Assembly: GCA_032191485.1 (NCBI GenBank)
Contig: JAVDOI010000004.1
Coordinates: 22,702,943 to 22,766,942 of the forward strand
Direction of reading: 5' to 3'
DNA from: Leptoclinus maculatus
Taxonomy: Eukaryota; Chordata; Actinopteri; Perciformes; Stichaeidae
DNA: 64,000 bases
Shown: positions 24,755 to 37,989 of the stretch, piece by piece
How positions within the stretch are numbered: the stretch's first letter is position 1
Layout: each line of letters starts with the position of its first letter
Position numbers and translations under genes: made by a program
The notes under the pieces: model-generated
Databases searched by the model: none
Told to the model about the DNA's origin: nothing
The model's input: the letters and a program-made list of their open reading frames with translations, nothing else

Positions 24755-24886
24755 GAGACGTACACAAATATAAGGATAATGTTAATCTAAAGGTGCTGAA
24801 TCATGTAATCTATATTATTCAGAAGTAATGTTTTTTTATTGGAGGACACTTCAAAGGGCCGTCTGAGGAATGTTGCCTAATGCACC

Positions 24887-24889
<3 letters not shown>

Positions 24890-24935
<46 letters not shown>
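24890..24935 (+). repeat. (TG)n microsatellite
   Basis: About 23 pure TG units, opposite in orientation to the CA tract 140 bases earlier. Confidence 0.97.
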
Positions 24936-24937
<2 letters not shown>

Positions 24938-25299
24938 TCGATAGCAGAAGCTGCTGGATGGAACAACTTCATTGTCTTCCGGCTGGAGTTTGTGTTGTAT
25001 GACTACGTATTGAACCCAGAAATCCAGGGGGCTCAAGAACCAACTCTAAAGTAAATATTGTGTGAGCGCTAACATATTTCACTTGGCAAGAACATCTGGT
25101 CTCCGTCACAGGTTTTCTTTCACCAATAAAACAAAAGAAAAGAAGGTTTTCTGCTGTGAGAGGTGATTTGAGTTTAACAGAGATGAGACTTTGATCACAG
25201 AGAGGAGATCTGAGCTTATGTTAAAGATCTGCTGTCTTTCAGTTCCACATGCAGCTCTCACCGTGGCCACTAGGGAGCACTGTTACACTGCTCTCTGAA

Positions 25300-26038
<739 letters not shown>

Positions 26039-26429
26039 TGCCACGACTGAGCTGTTTTCTCTGGTTCCCTGAGGGAGATCAGACTCTTTTTTCTTGAAAA
26101 ACAAAAAAGAGAAAGAACTGTATCCAAGCTCTGCATGTGTGATAATACAGCGAGGTTGTGGCCCAGATGTGAGGCACCGACTCTTAAACACAGTCACTTT
26201 CCCTTCTCCTCTGATCTGCATGTGTTTCCCTGTTCATTTATAACTTCTCTTTTCTCAACCCCATCACAACTTGAAAGGACCACAAAAACAGAAGTTAAAC
26301 ATCATGTGGAGTTACGTTCTGCAGTTTAAAAAATGCAGCATGCACGTATTGTATAACTACAATATAGGCTGGAATAGAGAAAACGTTGAGGCAACACATC
26401 AAAAACAATCCTTTCAGTGTTTCACTTTG

Positions 26430-27050
26430 TGGACTCGAGTCTTAAATTTGTTGACTTTAGACTCGACTTGACAAAATAAAAAAAAAAGACTTATGACTCA
26501 ACTTTAACTCCAATGACTTGTGACTTCACTTGGACTTGAGCCCTTTGGCTTGAAAATACTTGGTACATTCCCCCCAAAAAAGTAATGTTATTTAAAAAGT
26601 GTGCCAGGAATCCATTCGGACTCCACCAAAGTTAACGCTATTCATTCCCGCCAAGTCAAAACTTCATTTAAGTAATCCACTTTGTTTGAACCAATCCGAC
26701 AGCATCCAATCAAGTCGCACAGAAAAACCATGAACAACTGAGAAGCAGTTGGAAAAAAATGATTCAAAACTCAAATTTAGGACTTAAACTCAAAGCTTAG
26801 GACTTGAAACTCAACGTTTAAGACTTGAGACTCAACGTTTAAGACTTGAAACTCAACATTTAGGACTTGAAACTCAACGTTTAAGACTTGAAACTCAAAG
26901 CTTAGGACTTGAAACTCAACGTTTAGGACTTGAAACTCAACGTTTAGGACTTGAGACTCAACGTTTAAGACTTGAAACTCAAAGCTTAGGACCTGGGACT
27001 TGAGTGCAAAGACTTGAGACTTGTGACAAACAATGCCTTGGTGCCACATT
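26430..27050 (+). repeat. ACTTGA-rich repeat with 21-bp tandem core
   Basis: The region is full of GACTTG/GACTCAA words. From about 26766 to 27010 it becomes a regular tandem array with a 21-bp unit, TTAGGACTTGAAACTCAACG plus T, in about 11 copies with two main variants (CAACGTTTA and CAAAGCTTA). As 21 is a multiple of three, the minus strand stays open with a QVLNVEF heptad-like repeat, which I regard as a by-product. Confidence 0.85.
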
Positions 27051-28424
27051 TCAGTTTAAGTGAGCAGCGCAGTGACAACTCTTTTATTGTACCAGACTTT
27101 TGCATGTTTTATCTTTCAAAACCACCACTCCAGGGACAGCTAACAGCGCTGTGAGTGACAGGTAGGATTGTCAGTACAGCGTTTTGCAGACCACATCTGG
27201 GAGGAGCTCTTGTCTGACATACAAAGTGTGACCTGTGAAACTAGCAATGATGGTGGTAAATAGAGGCCTGGGCTGCTTTACAATAGCACATGCAGCACTA
27301 ACAGACCATCACACTGGACATTAGAGAGACGGGGAGGCAGGACGGCTGGACCCAACCCGCTGAAATAAAGACACGGTAGAGGAATCCAGAGACCACATGA
27401 GGCGTAACATCAAAGACCAACGCCACACCTGCATTCACAACCGATCGGGCGTTGCGGCGCTTGATGGCTGTGTGTGGGAGAGTCACTTAAACGGCCCATT
27501 CGTGTGACGCCAAGCTGCTATTCTATATGTCTTTTATAAAAATATGTGTTAATGTGTGTATCTGGCATCGTATTCCATCCTTCGTTCTTTTCATGTCTGC
27601 CTTGTGAAACACTTTGCTGCTCGTTTTGATAAGTTCTCTATAAATAAGCTTTATTATTATCAACCACATTAAACCTTCATTGCACAAGATGAGACTAATA
27701 GCCAACAATATATTGGTAAATATAACAATTGTTAAAACTAAGAGCCAATCAGCTCTTCCATCATGTGACAGTCGGGATCGAGTCGGACACAAATCCAACC
27801 GTCATTCATTGTGCGGCGATCGCTGGTGATCGAGTCTGTGCAGGACCGGCTCATCTCAAACGGGCCTTTTGTCTGAACCTCATCGACAGGTTTAAAACAA
27901 CACATTCACTTTCTATAACCAACCGGTGCACACAAACGCAACGCTTGATATGGTTCTGAAAGCCGCCTTTAACAGACATAAAATGTGAATCTAAGTTAGA
28001 TAAATAAAGTTAAAACAACAAGATTTTCTCCCCCGGGAGCTCGTCAATCAAGTTGAAGGTAAAGCAAACACAAAGATTGCTGAAGCTCCCGGTAAGCAAC
28101 CTTTATCACCACCCCAACCACCCGCCCCCAGCAATAAACCAGATATCATAGAAAAGAAGCCAAACAAAGAGTAAACGGGGGGCGTGGCTTTCTTCAGAGC
28201 AAATAATGGCAACACAAACCGTACCGAAAAACATTACAAATGGCGTCGACATGCAGTTTTTAATGTGGCTGCTTTCTTTTCTGCGGCTCTTTTGTTTTTT
28301 GTATAACTGATGACTGAGGGTGGGAGGAGGTGAAGTGCTGCACCCTAATTGTTTGGAGCACGTGGTCAGATGTTAGGCGTTGCACCTTTAAGGATACACA
28401 CAACGTGTTTCAGTGAGAAACATT

Positions 28425-28690
28425 GAACGCATCATAACTCCTCTTTTAAAAGGAAACATTTTGAATTGTTCTCTTGAGTTAGATGAGGAGATAGTTAGCT
28501 TAGTTTAGCTTAGCATGAAGACTTTTTAACCCCATTTCCAGTGCTTGTGCTAAGCTAAGCTAACTGGCTGCTTGATGTAGCTTCATATTAACCATACAGA
28601 CATGAGAGTGGCATCAATCTTATCGGCTCAAGACAGCAAAAGGGCATTTTCTTAAAAAAAAGTGTTGGAAATGGTAAAAATAAACTCCTG
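28425..28690. mobile_element. teleost fold-back element (MITE-like)
   Basis: The order AAAAGGAAACATTTTGAATTG, then GAGTTAGATGAGGAGAT, then GTTAGCTTAGTTTAGCTTAG, then the complementary GCTAAGCTAAGCTAACTGG, then GAGAGTGGCATCAATCTTAT forms a nested inverted repeat. Related pieces are at 7427-7500 and 45803-45895. Non-coding. Confidence 0.65.
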
Positions 28691-30518
28691 GAGTCCAGGT
28701 AGGTGTCCTCTATTTAATCACACCTGTACTATCAAGAGGCACAATTAAAATGTTGCTGCAAAAGTCTCCTAATCCAACATATGGTGGAGCCGGAGGAGCT
28801 GCTGGTGGTGCGTTGGTCCTCTGGGAGGAGAACAGATGTATAAGCTTCTATATAATGATTCTGTCTGAGTTAGTAACAGGAGGGTCTCTGAGGGCCTATT
28901 AAAGTCTGCTGGGTGTCAATTTTTAGAGAAATATTTGTGTCACAGATTCTAAAAGAAACTTCCTCATATTACTGAACACACAAGAGGGTCAGCGTTATAA
29001 AACTTTAAGATGTATAAAATAAAAACATGTACACAGTACGACCCAATATATTTGCTGGTCTTCTGCGTGTCGGATCAGTGTGTGGAAGAGCTCAGAAGAA
29101 GCCTGGTGGCAGAAGTTCAACCCCACACACACACACACCAGGAAGCATGCTGATGTGATAATGTGCAGGGCCTGGCTCCGGGGCCAAGCGCCCCGCCGGG
29201 GGTTATCGTCAACCAACCGAGGAGCGACGGGAACATTGTGTAACTCGGCCAAAGGCTGCTTGAGTTCCTGATGAAAAAAAGAAAATCAGCCAGACGTACG
29301 GAGGAACCTCGGTTCAACAAACGATGGTGGATGTAACCAACTGTGGTTCGTGTGTACGCGATAACAAAAACAAGCCGCAGTGATCGGGCCCTCGCACCCT
29401 TACTGGTACCGGCTGGACGCTGGTTGACGCGTTTTGCAGCTCGAATGTTTTTAATGTCTCTCTGAATACTAATACTACCTTGTCCTTTGCAAGTGCCTTC
29501 ATCATTTCAAGAGTTGATTGTCGTTATTGCTGTTCATTTCCTGCACGCTTGGAGACATTTAGTCACCAGACAATTCATAGAAATGATTTATTTAGTTGGC
29601 TCTCCTGCTGCAGTGAGTTATTCTCTTAATTCTGGTAAAACATGAACACAAAGGTTTCCACAGCTCATCTTACATTCTGCTGGACCCACCAGCCGAATAC
29701 TTCTTGTGCTCATTGATGACTTTATGCTGAAGGAGCTCTCGTGGTTATGGGGATTCACAATGTTCCTCACTCCTCTTAGGCCGGGTTGCACCAGCCTAGT
29801 CTGATATTAGTTTTTAATCAGAGTTTAGACTAGGTTTAACATGAGTAAATCCAGATTTAAACACCATTCTTAGTTCCAGGTGATTAAACACTAATTAAAT
29901 GAATATTATATGTCTGCCAATAGATCTAAACTACACACTGGTCCTTTAAAACATCGCTAGAATCAAAGTGTTGATGTATCTGGCTGCAAATCCTCAAACT
30001 CCTTCCCAAATAATGCATGATTTATTTTCTATTTGTTTTACCAGCACAGTGCCTGAAGAGCTCCCTCACAGAGGAATATTAACAAATATCAACTCATGAA
30101 TTGAGATAATATTTGAAAAGTATCTTCATGAGAAAGTCCCGCTCCAACAGTAAAGCAAGGTTTTCAGTTCAAACAAGCGGCTAAAACCACACATACTTAT
30201 CAAATTACAGAACGCAGACTTTATTGGAGCGTACATCAAATTAATAGCCGATTTTTACAACTACAACAGAAACAATTGGTTCCCATTAAATCACCCAACG
30301 TAAGCCGAGAAACAGGACTGTTTATTTACCGAGTGCAAGCATTAAAAAATAAAAGTGCTTTTCCACTAGCGAGGACAGAAACGCTCCCACAGACCGCAGA
30401 CAGACGTCTGCTCGGACACATGTACGCACGGCCATTAGACAGGAGGAGGACAGATAGAGGACAGGGTGGTGCAGCTGATGAAAAGACATGATTAACCTTT
30501 GATCTGCACTCCGTATCG

Positions 30519-30552
30519 TGTGTGTGTGTGTGTGCATGTGTGTGTGTGTGTG
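30519..30552 (+). repeat. (TG)n microsatellite
   Basis: TG run with a CATG interruption. A second run lies at 30655-30698. Confidence 0.95.
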
Positions 30553-30818
30553 GGATGATAGCTGTGCTCTGTGCTCGGCCGCTCCCATGGGAGACAGAGA
30601 CAGATAATAACGTCGACGCTGTTCAGATCCTTTGATAGCGGCTGCAGGGAGGTTGGTGTGTGTGTGTGTTGTTTGTGTGTGTGTGTTTGTGTGTGTTTGA
30701 TGGGAAAGTGACATGTTGGTTCGTTGTGGTTGTGTTGCCTCCTCCCTCCTCTGGTGGTCTCTGGGTGCTGCTGGTCTGAATTACGCGCTGAAGGGACAAA
30801 TATTTGTGTTTGACCCAA

Positions 30819-31262
30819 GCAGCAACCTCCAGGTCTGACAAGTGAAGCTGACGCTTCATGTGTTAAAGCTGCATTCTCTCTAGTGTCCATCAGGGGGCGA
30901 CTCCTCTGGTTGTATAGAAGTCTATGAGAAAATGACTCTACTTCTCTCCTGATTTATTACCTCAGTAAACATTGTAAACATGAGTTTATGGTCTCAATCT
31001 CTAGTTTCAAGTCTTCTTCAATACAGCATGATGTTCATTTAGTAAATGATGGTCCATTTAGAGTCAAACAGACCATAAAGCAGAGTATGCTTTAGGGCGG
31101 GGCTACACAGTGATTGACAGGTCTCTACCAGAGACATATACAGCGTCTCTACGTCACTCCTCCTCCTCCAGATATGGTCACTTCCTGTTCACTGGTTGCA
31201 AACAACATGGCGACGGCGAAACAGCCCGATGACCACGGACACTTCTTATATACGGTCTACAG
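30819..31262 (+). mobile_element. dispersed hAT-like short element, copy 8
   Basis: Runs from CAAGCAGCAACCTCC to TTATATACGGTCTAC. It has a CTCF-like motif at 30884-30902 and a shortened YY1-like block (AACATGGCGACGG). The flanks GTTTGACC and GTCTGAACC look like a decayed duplication with one inserted base. Confidence 0.85.
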
Positions 31263-31280
31263 TCTGAACCAAGAACGAAA

Positions 31281-31380
31281 ACTTTATTACTCCTTTCAAC
31301 CTTGACAAAGGCAGCGCAGACCAGATTCCCTCCTTTTGTTCTTACCTTTCACAATAAAAGCCCTCGACATATACACTGGA
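31281..31380 (+). repeat. dispersed repeat shared with 38549-38655
   Basis: CTTTATTACTCCTTTCAACC, then TGACAAAGGCAG, then GTTCTTACCTTTCACAATAA, then AAGCCCT recur at 38549-38655 in the same orientation with about 85 percent identity by eye. Family unknown to me. Confidence 0.75.
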
Positions 31381-32219
31381 ACTGTTTACCAGAGGGAACT
31401 CGAATTCCCTCGGAGCATTTCACTGAAAGGAAACTCAATACAATATCTTACGGTAGCTTTAGGCTACACAACAGTTTAGCTCAGACGGACTGTCAGACGC
31501 TGGATCAAAAGGTTCCACTTCTTATTAACAGTCTATCGCTTGAGCTCCGAATCCAAACGGACCTGGAACAAAGCAAGAGAACGCCATGGCCTCGTATATA
31601 CCGGTATGTACGGATGTGTGTGTGAAACTGAGAAAGAGTGAGCAATGATGGGTAAAAAAAAGAGAGAGAGCGAGTGTCTGTGGGAAGCCGAACAGAGAGA
31701 TTAGTTTCTATACGCGCTGGACAGCGAGTTGTGTATTTGTGCGAACAAGTTCATGCACGACTGTTTGTTGACTCTGCACAGTGATTACTGGACGGGGTTC
31801 AGACCGAGAGGAATACGCGTGTGATCGAGAGAGAGACAGAGAGTTGTGGGTTTCATTTGATACCTGAAAACCAAATAAACAACTAGGGGGGGGGGCAGAT
31901 CTGAGCAATAAACTCCACCGATATCTGAGCCGCCGGGTCTGTTTACCGGACCGTCAGTCAACACACCACAAGGTGAAAACACACCGAGGACACGTCTTCA
32001 CCTGGACGCTCCTACGACAATCCTAATCCTGCATCGGTTCTGTATCTTTAGAGATATTTAGAGCCGCTACGAGAGAAGAATTCAATGTGAAATCCAGTTT
32101 GAAAGGACTTGTTTTCAACCACGAAGATGGTCACAAGTCTCTGTGAAGGGTGCAAGAGGGGTGGGACGCTACAGAAAACAGAGATTGAAGCCACATGTTG
32201 AGGCACAGCACACGTCAGT

Positions 32220-32221
<2 letters not shown>

Positions 32222-32265
<44 letters not shown>
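32222..32265 (+). repeat. (CA)n microsatellite
   Basis: About 22 pure CA units. Confidence 0.97.
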
Positions 32266-32267
<2 letters not shown>

Positions 32268-32794
32268 TTGATTGATTAATCTGGAATGTTTTTTCTTTCT
32301 TTCTTTTCTCTCTAAAAGTTTCACAGTAAAACCAGAGCAGATGACAATGGGCTGCTCACATCCAGTATATACTGTAGCACATTTACGAGGTTAAAAGGTT
32401 ATATTTGTATTTATTGTCATTGTTGGGTTGATCCCATTTTGCTAAAAAACAATGTAGATGTGTATTTTGTTGTGTTGTTGATGGATTGAGGTTTAAAATC
32501 TGGACATTTAGGTGCAAAGTATTTTAATTCTACATAAATATGCTGAGCGACTGTCCATGGACTGTATATAAGAAGTGGACATCGTCATCATGACGTCACC
32601 CTTTGGTTTGTGGATCTGAGATTACGGCCGTCGCCAAGTTGTTGTTTTTGCAACAGATGAACAGGAAGTGACCATATCTAGACTGAGGAGGAGTGACGTA
32701 GAGACGCCGTATACGTCTCTGGTAGAGACCTGTCAATCACTGTGTAGCCCCGCCCTAAAGCATACCCTGCTTTATGGTCTGTTTGACTCTAAAT

Positions 32795-33674
32795 CAGGGG
32801 TTTTTCACTGAGGGCCACATACAGAAAAATATACCGCCTCACTTCTAGTGTGTTAAAGTGAGCAAAATCAATCAAATTTGGTTCTCAATGTGCTTTTGTT
32901 CAGATTTAACAGAGAAAATGTTTGCTCACATATGTATGTTGAGCCGAACAGACTAATCATTCAAGAAGAAGGGAGTTGAGAACAGCTCGATGTCTTTCTC
33001 AATGAGAGAAAAACATTGAAAGCGCTGACTGAGTTCTGTCATGAGAGACGTTATCACGGACACATATTTCCCCTTTTTAGCAGAAAGGTTGGCCTTTGGA
33101 AAAGCACATTTGACTTCGGACTGCGTGGGGAAGTGCGCAGCATTGAAGTTGCGTAGTTGTTTCATAGCTGGAGCCCTATCTGTTGTAACTCCACACAGCT
33201 TGTCCCATTCAGTCCCATCTTGTCAATTGCATCTGACACAGCTTCAAACATGTCCTTACCCGTTGTTGTGCTCTTTAGACTCCTAAGATCAAGCGGCTCC
33301 TCCGTAATGCAAAAATGATCGTCAACTCCCCGCAAAAAAATGAACAGCTGTGCGGTGTCTGTAGCATCTGTGCTCTCATCACATGCAATGAAGTAAAAAT
33401 CAAAAGCACAAGCTTTATCTGGCACTTGATGTTTTAGGTTAGCTGACGAGTCTTCGATTCGCCGCACAACTGTGTTTCTGGACACGCTAACGTTGTTGAA
33501 TTCCTGCATTTTTTCCGGGCACATTATACCTGCGACTTTAGTGAGGCACTGTTTTATGAAGTCACCATCTGAGAGAGGTTTCCCGTGGTGGGCAATGAGT
33601 TGAGCTACCTCGTAGCTGCTATTGTGGCTTTTTCTTGTGTTTTGTTAGCACGGAAAAATGTTTGGACACCCCTG
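32795..33674 (-). mobile_element. hAT element inserted in copy 9, 8-bp duplication
   Basis: This 880-bp element has termini CAGGGGTTTTTCACTGAGGG and (reverse complement of the other end) CAGGGGTGTCCAAACATTTT. It is flanked by the perfect 8-bp duplication CTCTAAAT (32787-32794 and 33675-33682). It contains a decayed, internally deleted transposase on the minus strand. The termini are of the Charlie type. Confidence 0.95.
32950..33645 (-). pseudogene. hAT transposase remnant, GTF2IRD2/Charlie-like
   Basis: In minus-strand order, a short RANKTQEK block precedes a frameshift. It is followed by SYEVAQLIAHHGKPLSDGDF, CLTKVAGIMCPEKMQEF, a NVSVSRNTVVRR block, FIACDESTDATDTAQL with the first catalytic-type Asp, and FLRGV..LRSLKSTTTGKDMF. 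Near 33210 the frame shifts again to WDKLCGVTTDRAPAM, another conserved hAT block. The sequence then jumps to KQLRNFNAAHFP...ELFSTPFF, so a large central part and the C-terminal dimerisation region are absent. This block order matches hAT transposases of the GTF2IRD2/ZBED/FAM200 type. It cannot make an active enzyme. A domesticated gene is unlikely given two frameshifts and a deletion. Confidence 0.9.
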
Positions 33675-33835
33675 CTCTAAATGGACCATAATGTACTAAA
33701 TGAACATCATGCTGTATTGAAGAAGACTTGAAACTAGAGATTGAGACCATAAACTCATGTTTACAATGTTTACTGAGGTAATAAATCAAGAGAGAAGTAG
33801 AGTCATTTTCTCATAGACTTCTATACAACCAGAGG

Positions 33836-33854
33836 AGTCGCCCCCTGGTGGTCA
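33836..33854 (-). promoter_or_regulatory. CTCF-like motif in copy 9
   Basis: The minus strand reads TGACCACCAGGGGGCGACT, close to the CTCF core CCACCAGGGGGCG. Binding is inferred. Confidence 0.5.
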
Positions 33855-34108
33855 CTAGAGATAATGCAGCTTTAACACATGAAGCATCGGCTTCACTCGG
33901 CAGAACTGAAGGTTCCCGCCTGAGCACTTCAGACAAAACTCTGGGGTTTAGTAGTGTCTTTGAGGGATTCATGTTTCCTCCCTTTGTCTCGTTCCTCCTT
34001 GTACACTCATACACTTAAACTGTGACTCACACTCATCTTCTCAATCAGACACCGTTGTGCCGCGGGATGACTCACATCTTCTCCACGCAGTGATGAGGAG
34101 TTGCTCAC

Positions 34109-34130
34109 AAGCAAAAAAAAAAAAAAAAAG
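34109..34130 (+). repeat. poly-A run
   Basis: About 17 A; could be a retroposon tail, but I recognise no body upstream. Confidence 0.8.
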
Positions 34131-35179
34131 CCTCCATCTCTGAGTCCCAGTTCTTTAAGAGCAAAGGAAAAACAACATACGAGCTCAAAGTTACAACTGC
34201 TTCTGAGAGAGGAACAACTTTCTGATGTTGCTCTAAAGGGACAGCGGCAGACATCATCGGGGTTGGGGGGGGGTGTTGCATCAGGGTCCCACAGAGAGGA
34301 GGAGGCTGAGGCTGCAGAGGGGCTGAGACGAGTTTAACTCAGAAGTGAAAGACCTTCAGGGTGTGAGGGGCGTCATGGGAACTAAAAACACTTAGTTACT
34401 ATAAATATAGTTCAGATTAAAACTGGTTTCAGAGTGACATCAATTCCGCAGAGATATACCAGGTAAAAAGATGCATCATGGGAAATAAAATCAGGCTTCA
34501 AAACGTCTCGGTGGTCCACATCTCATAAACAGTCTATGACGTAAACCAATTAGATCTTCACTCTGGAAATACATTTTGCTGCAGTCAGATCCCTCTAGGT
34601 GTAAGTGAGAAAATGTGTTCCTTGTAAATGTGAACTGGCCCTTTAAGGTGGAGGTACATCTGTGTGGTACAAACAGCTGGAGTGTCCATGCAGTGAGGGA
34701 GAGATAGAGGGCTGTAAGAGAAGGTAGTCATTGCCAGATAGCGAGAGAGGAGATAAGAGTCCCTCAGACTCAGAGGAAGCCTCCTATCACAGGAAGCTCC
34801 TCTTGCAAATGTTCAGATCCTCCTAATCGCAGCTCTACTTCCTGTTTCTGGACAACATCAACACGAGCAGGCGACACGGCGATGCCCACGAAACCAAAAA
34901 CGGGGGGATCACACTCACATATATACGCTCACCCATCCGGGCTCGAATCCTACACAAACATCCCATCCTGGACCGGGTCGAGGTCCAACATCAAAGTGGA
35001 TTACAGGGTGGATGAAGCCGTGACCGCCAGCAGACGTACCACTTATTATTTTCTGACCTTGATGTGTCGACGCCACCCCATTTTTTTGGGTTCAGGAGCG
35101 TCTTTTTTTCCCGCACACAGAAACCATAATAAACCTCTGCAGAGATGATGTTACAAAGATGGGTTAGCGTAGCACAAAT

Positions 35180-35184
<5 letters not shown>

Positions 35185-35214
<30 letters not shown>
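35185..35214 (+). repeat. short (CA)n microsatellite
   Basis: About 15 CA units. An opposite (TG)n run is at 35391-35427. Confidence 0.95.
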
Positions 35215-35222
<8 letters not shown>

Positions 35223-35389
35223 ATGGAAACACTTGGTAATCCCGTCATTCAGAACACATAACGGGCTAATCCGCTCCCACACATCGCATCACGGACGGGT
35301 CGGCCGTATCACAACCGAAAACATTTGGACAACAAAGTTTGCTGGTGTTGGAATTATTTAGATCAGGTGAAAGTGTGAGGCAGCTCCTG

Positions 35390-35436
<47 letters not shown>

Positions 35437-36324
35437 TGAGTCCACAGTAATGGTACGGAATGCACAACAGTTTGTCTAAAGCTGTGTTTCCAACAAGAAC
35501 TTCCTGGTGGATCTTAGTCCTGGGAACTAAAAGTTTCCTTCAGGACATTGTTGTCTGTGTTTGGCGAAGCGGAAAATAAAAGTTTGAAATATATAACAAG
35601 CTCTTATATATTCTGATTAAACGATTATTTAAACTCCGCTCATAATTCAACGGGTCGTGTGGTCTGAATTCTGAACTCTGTGTGATTCATTCTCAACATC
35701 TGAATCAGACATCACAGCGCTAATGTCGCTTTGTCAACACTCGGTGATTAATACCTGTTTTTATTATAAAGAGAGAGATTGTGTATGAAACTGTGAGCAC
35801 GATATGTGAGGGAGGGAGGGAGAAAATGAAAACCATACATCCCATCCTGGAAATAACACGTTCCCTATACTGTGGATTTTCTTAGGATTTGCTGTCGCTA
35901 CAGTACGGAGAAGGAAATAGTGTTTTCATCATGGAGTCACAAGGAAGCTGGTTTACTGTTCAACCGAGGCCTCCGGGTGAAACAGTTATAAGGGAAGTGT
36001 GTGTGCATACGTGTGTTCTGGAGTGTTTATCTTCTGGGGGGGGGGCGGGGAGTTTACACTGGCCTCCCATCAGGAGTCCTCTCTGCAGACCGCCATTATC
36101 AGCGGTGATAGCAGCCCGATGAAGAGGCCGAAATGTCACAATAGCCTGTTCATTCATAAACTCCGTGTCTGAGAGAGAAACGTCTACCTGCACCCAGAGA
36201 GAGAGAGAGGGGGGGGAGAGACAGAGGGAGACAGAGAAATAGAGAGAGAGAGAGAGAGTTGGATGTGATAGCACTGAGCTCTGGACACAGTGCAGACGAA
36301 GCAGCTGTCAGCATCAAAGGACAG

Positions 36325-36326
<2 letters not shown>

Positions 36327-36386
<60 letters not shown>
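36327..36386 (+). repeat. (TG)n microsatellite
   Basis: About 30 pure TG units, preceded at 36199-36258 by GA-rich repeats. Confidence 0.97.
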
Positions 36387-36387
<1 letters not shown>

Positions 36388-36547
36388 AGGACCAAGAAGC
36401 AGACTTTACTTTACTACACACTTAAGAGGAGATAAGATGAAATGATGGAGAGACAGACAGAAACTGGGATGGAGAAATAGGTTCTATTGACAGCAGGATT
36501 TAAACAGATTATCTCCCTCAGTAGAGACTGACAGGAACACTTTACAC

Positions 36548-36600
36548 TGAAGGCCGGGAATCGAACCGCAACACCCACCGACACACTACAGTCCAGTTCA
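36548..36600 (-). mobile_element. possible tRNA-derived SINE piece (box B-like)
   Basis: The minus strand contains GCGGTTCGATTCCCGGCC, which fits the tRNA/SINE pol III box B (GGTTCGANTCC). I could not find a clear box A at the expected distance. It is not an intact tRNA. Confidence 0.35.
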
Positions 36601-37164
36601 CATAATAACATGGTGGGATTGTATGTTTTTCTGCAAATAAAACCAACAACACGGGAACGTTGAACGAAAAACAAGCTTCATATATTAAGAGCGTTTTAAA
36701 ATATTGTGACTTTTTCCATGAAAGAATAACAATGATGAGAAGTACAACAAACATTTTGGACGATTATTAGTGTGTTTTTTGTGAACCCTCAGGAACAGCG
36801 CTGGGCTGTGAAGCCGTCTTGGCGAAGTGGTTGTACTGGGAATCGTAACTTCTGGGATAATTGCGTTTAAAACAGTGAAAAATTGTCCATTTGAGGAAAT
36901 TTTCTGCTGTTTGACTGATGAAAGAAAGACAGAACTCTGCTTCAAAAGACAACTTAAAACACGTTTTTTTAAAAAATATAATAAAGAAAATGAGTTTGAA
37001 CCGCATCGCTGTCATCAAAATTAAACATTATGTTCTCATGTCAAAGCAGTCCAAAGTAAAAAAATAAAAAAAAACGGATCCAAGTACGACACTTGGACCG
37101 TTTTCTTTTCCGTCTCAGTTTAACTGAATTTTGCGAAATGATGCGATGACACATGAGCTACAGA

Positions 37165-37235
37165 GTCCAGAACCTCCCAAACGTTTCACCATCGAACCCT
37201 GGACATGAAGCATGCAGACCGCTAAGTGATTAGCC
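37165..37235 (-). mobile_element. possible tRNA-like SINE head
   Basis: The minus strand reads GGGGCTAATCACTTAGCGGT, then about 20 bases later CAGGGTTCGATGG. These resemble degraded box A and box B spaced as in tRNA-derived SINEs. No cloverleaf can be closed fully, so it is not called a tRNA. Confidence 0.35.
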
Positions 37236-37989
37236 CCTGACTGCCCCCCCCCCCCTCAGTTTACAGGCCTGTGTCTGGTCAGTCTGGAGGTCGGCTGAGT
37301 CAGAGGAGCAAGAGGAGATAAGAACTAAATCTCCCTCTGCGTCCATCACACTGCCGGAGACACCCGGCAGAAAGTGACCAGACAACCAGACCTCAAGGGG
37401 GAGAAAGACTCCTTGTCTCCTCATTCCTTCCTCCCTATCTCCTTCTATCTACTGGCTGGACCTGCAGTCCTCCACGGGGGACACTCTGATAGCACGGACC
37501 GTTACCTCCCGGTGATTTACGACCGCCTTAAAAGACCCTCGGAGAGGAGTTTGACGTGTACTAAACAAAAGCAGGGGTACGAGTATGAAGACAAAAGAGC
37601 AGAAACTAAAAGGGGGGAAAATGGGGTATTTCTGCTAGATGAGGGGGTGTACGAGGAGTAAAGGAAAAGGAGGTAGGGGAGTAAAAAGGGGGGGCGTTCC
37701 CGCTGGCTCGGGCCTTGATTAACACCAGGCCTCCTGACAGGAAATGACCCGGCCAGCTCAGAGCGCCAGGAGAGCTTCCATCTGGTGTCGAGGCCGTGGA
37801 GGAATTCTCCACCCAGGAGAACCTCAAATGTTTCACGTCCAACGAGTCTCGTACGGGACGCTTCATTCTGTTCTTGTTGTTCTCGTTGTTTAGAAACACG
37901 TCACCGGATTTTGTTCGCAGAACACGCCAAGTTTACAGCTGCACGTTTGTTGAGGAGTGAGGGAGGTGAAAGTAGGTTAGGGAGGGAAA

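Larger units (their letters stand above)
32556..33921 (-). mobile_element. dispersed hAT-like short element, copy 9, split by another hAT element
   Basis: The first part (32556-32794, + reading from CATGGACTGTATATAAG) includes a palindromic TGACGTCA at 32591-32598. It stops inside the family word GACTCTAAATGGACC. The second part resumes at 33675 with the duplicated CTCTAAAT and runs to GGTTCCCGCCTG. The CTCF-like motif (minus) is at 33836-33854. Removing 32795-33674 and one copy of CTCTAAAT restores the family consensus. Confidence 0.92.

Noticed and set aside
26766..27010. Possible CRISPR-like array or heptad-repeat protein
   Set aside because: It is a head-to-tail 21-bp tandem repeat with no unique spacers, in a vertebrate intron; the 41.3-kb and 38.2-kb arrays were rejected for the same reason.
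32545..33929. Target-site duplication for copy 9 of the short family
   Set aside because: AGCGACTGTC and AGCACTTC can be aligned only by allowing two gaps; not strong enough to claim.
34496..34545. Twelfth copy of the hAT-like element
   Set aside because: Only short words (AGGCTTCAAAACGTC, CATAAACAGTCTATG) match; too little to separate from chance or a tiny relic. The same holds for 31526-31548.
36548..37235. tRNA genes on the minus strand
   Set aside because: Box B-like words exist (GGTTCGATTCC, GGGTTCGATGG), but acceptor and anticodon stems cannot be formed; kept only as possible SINE pieces.
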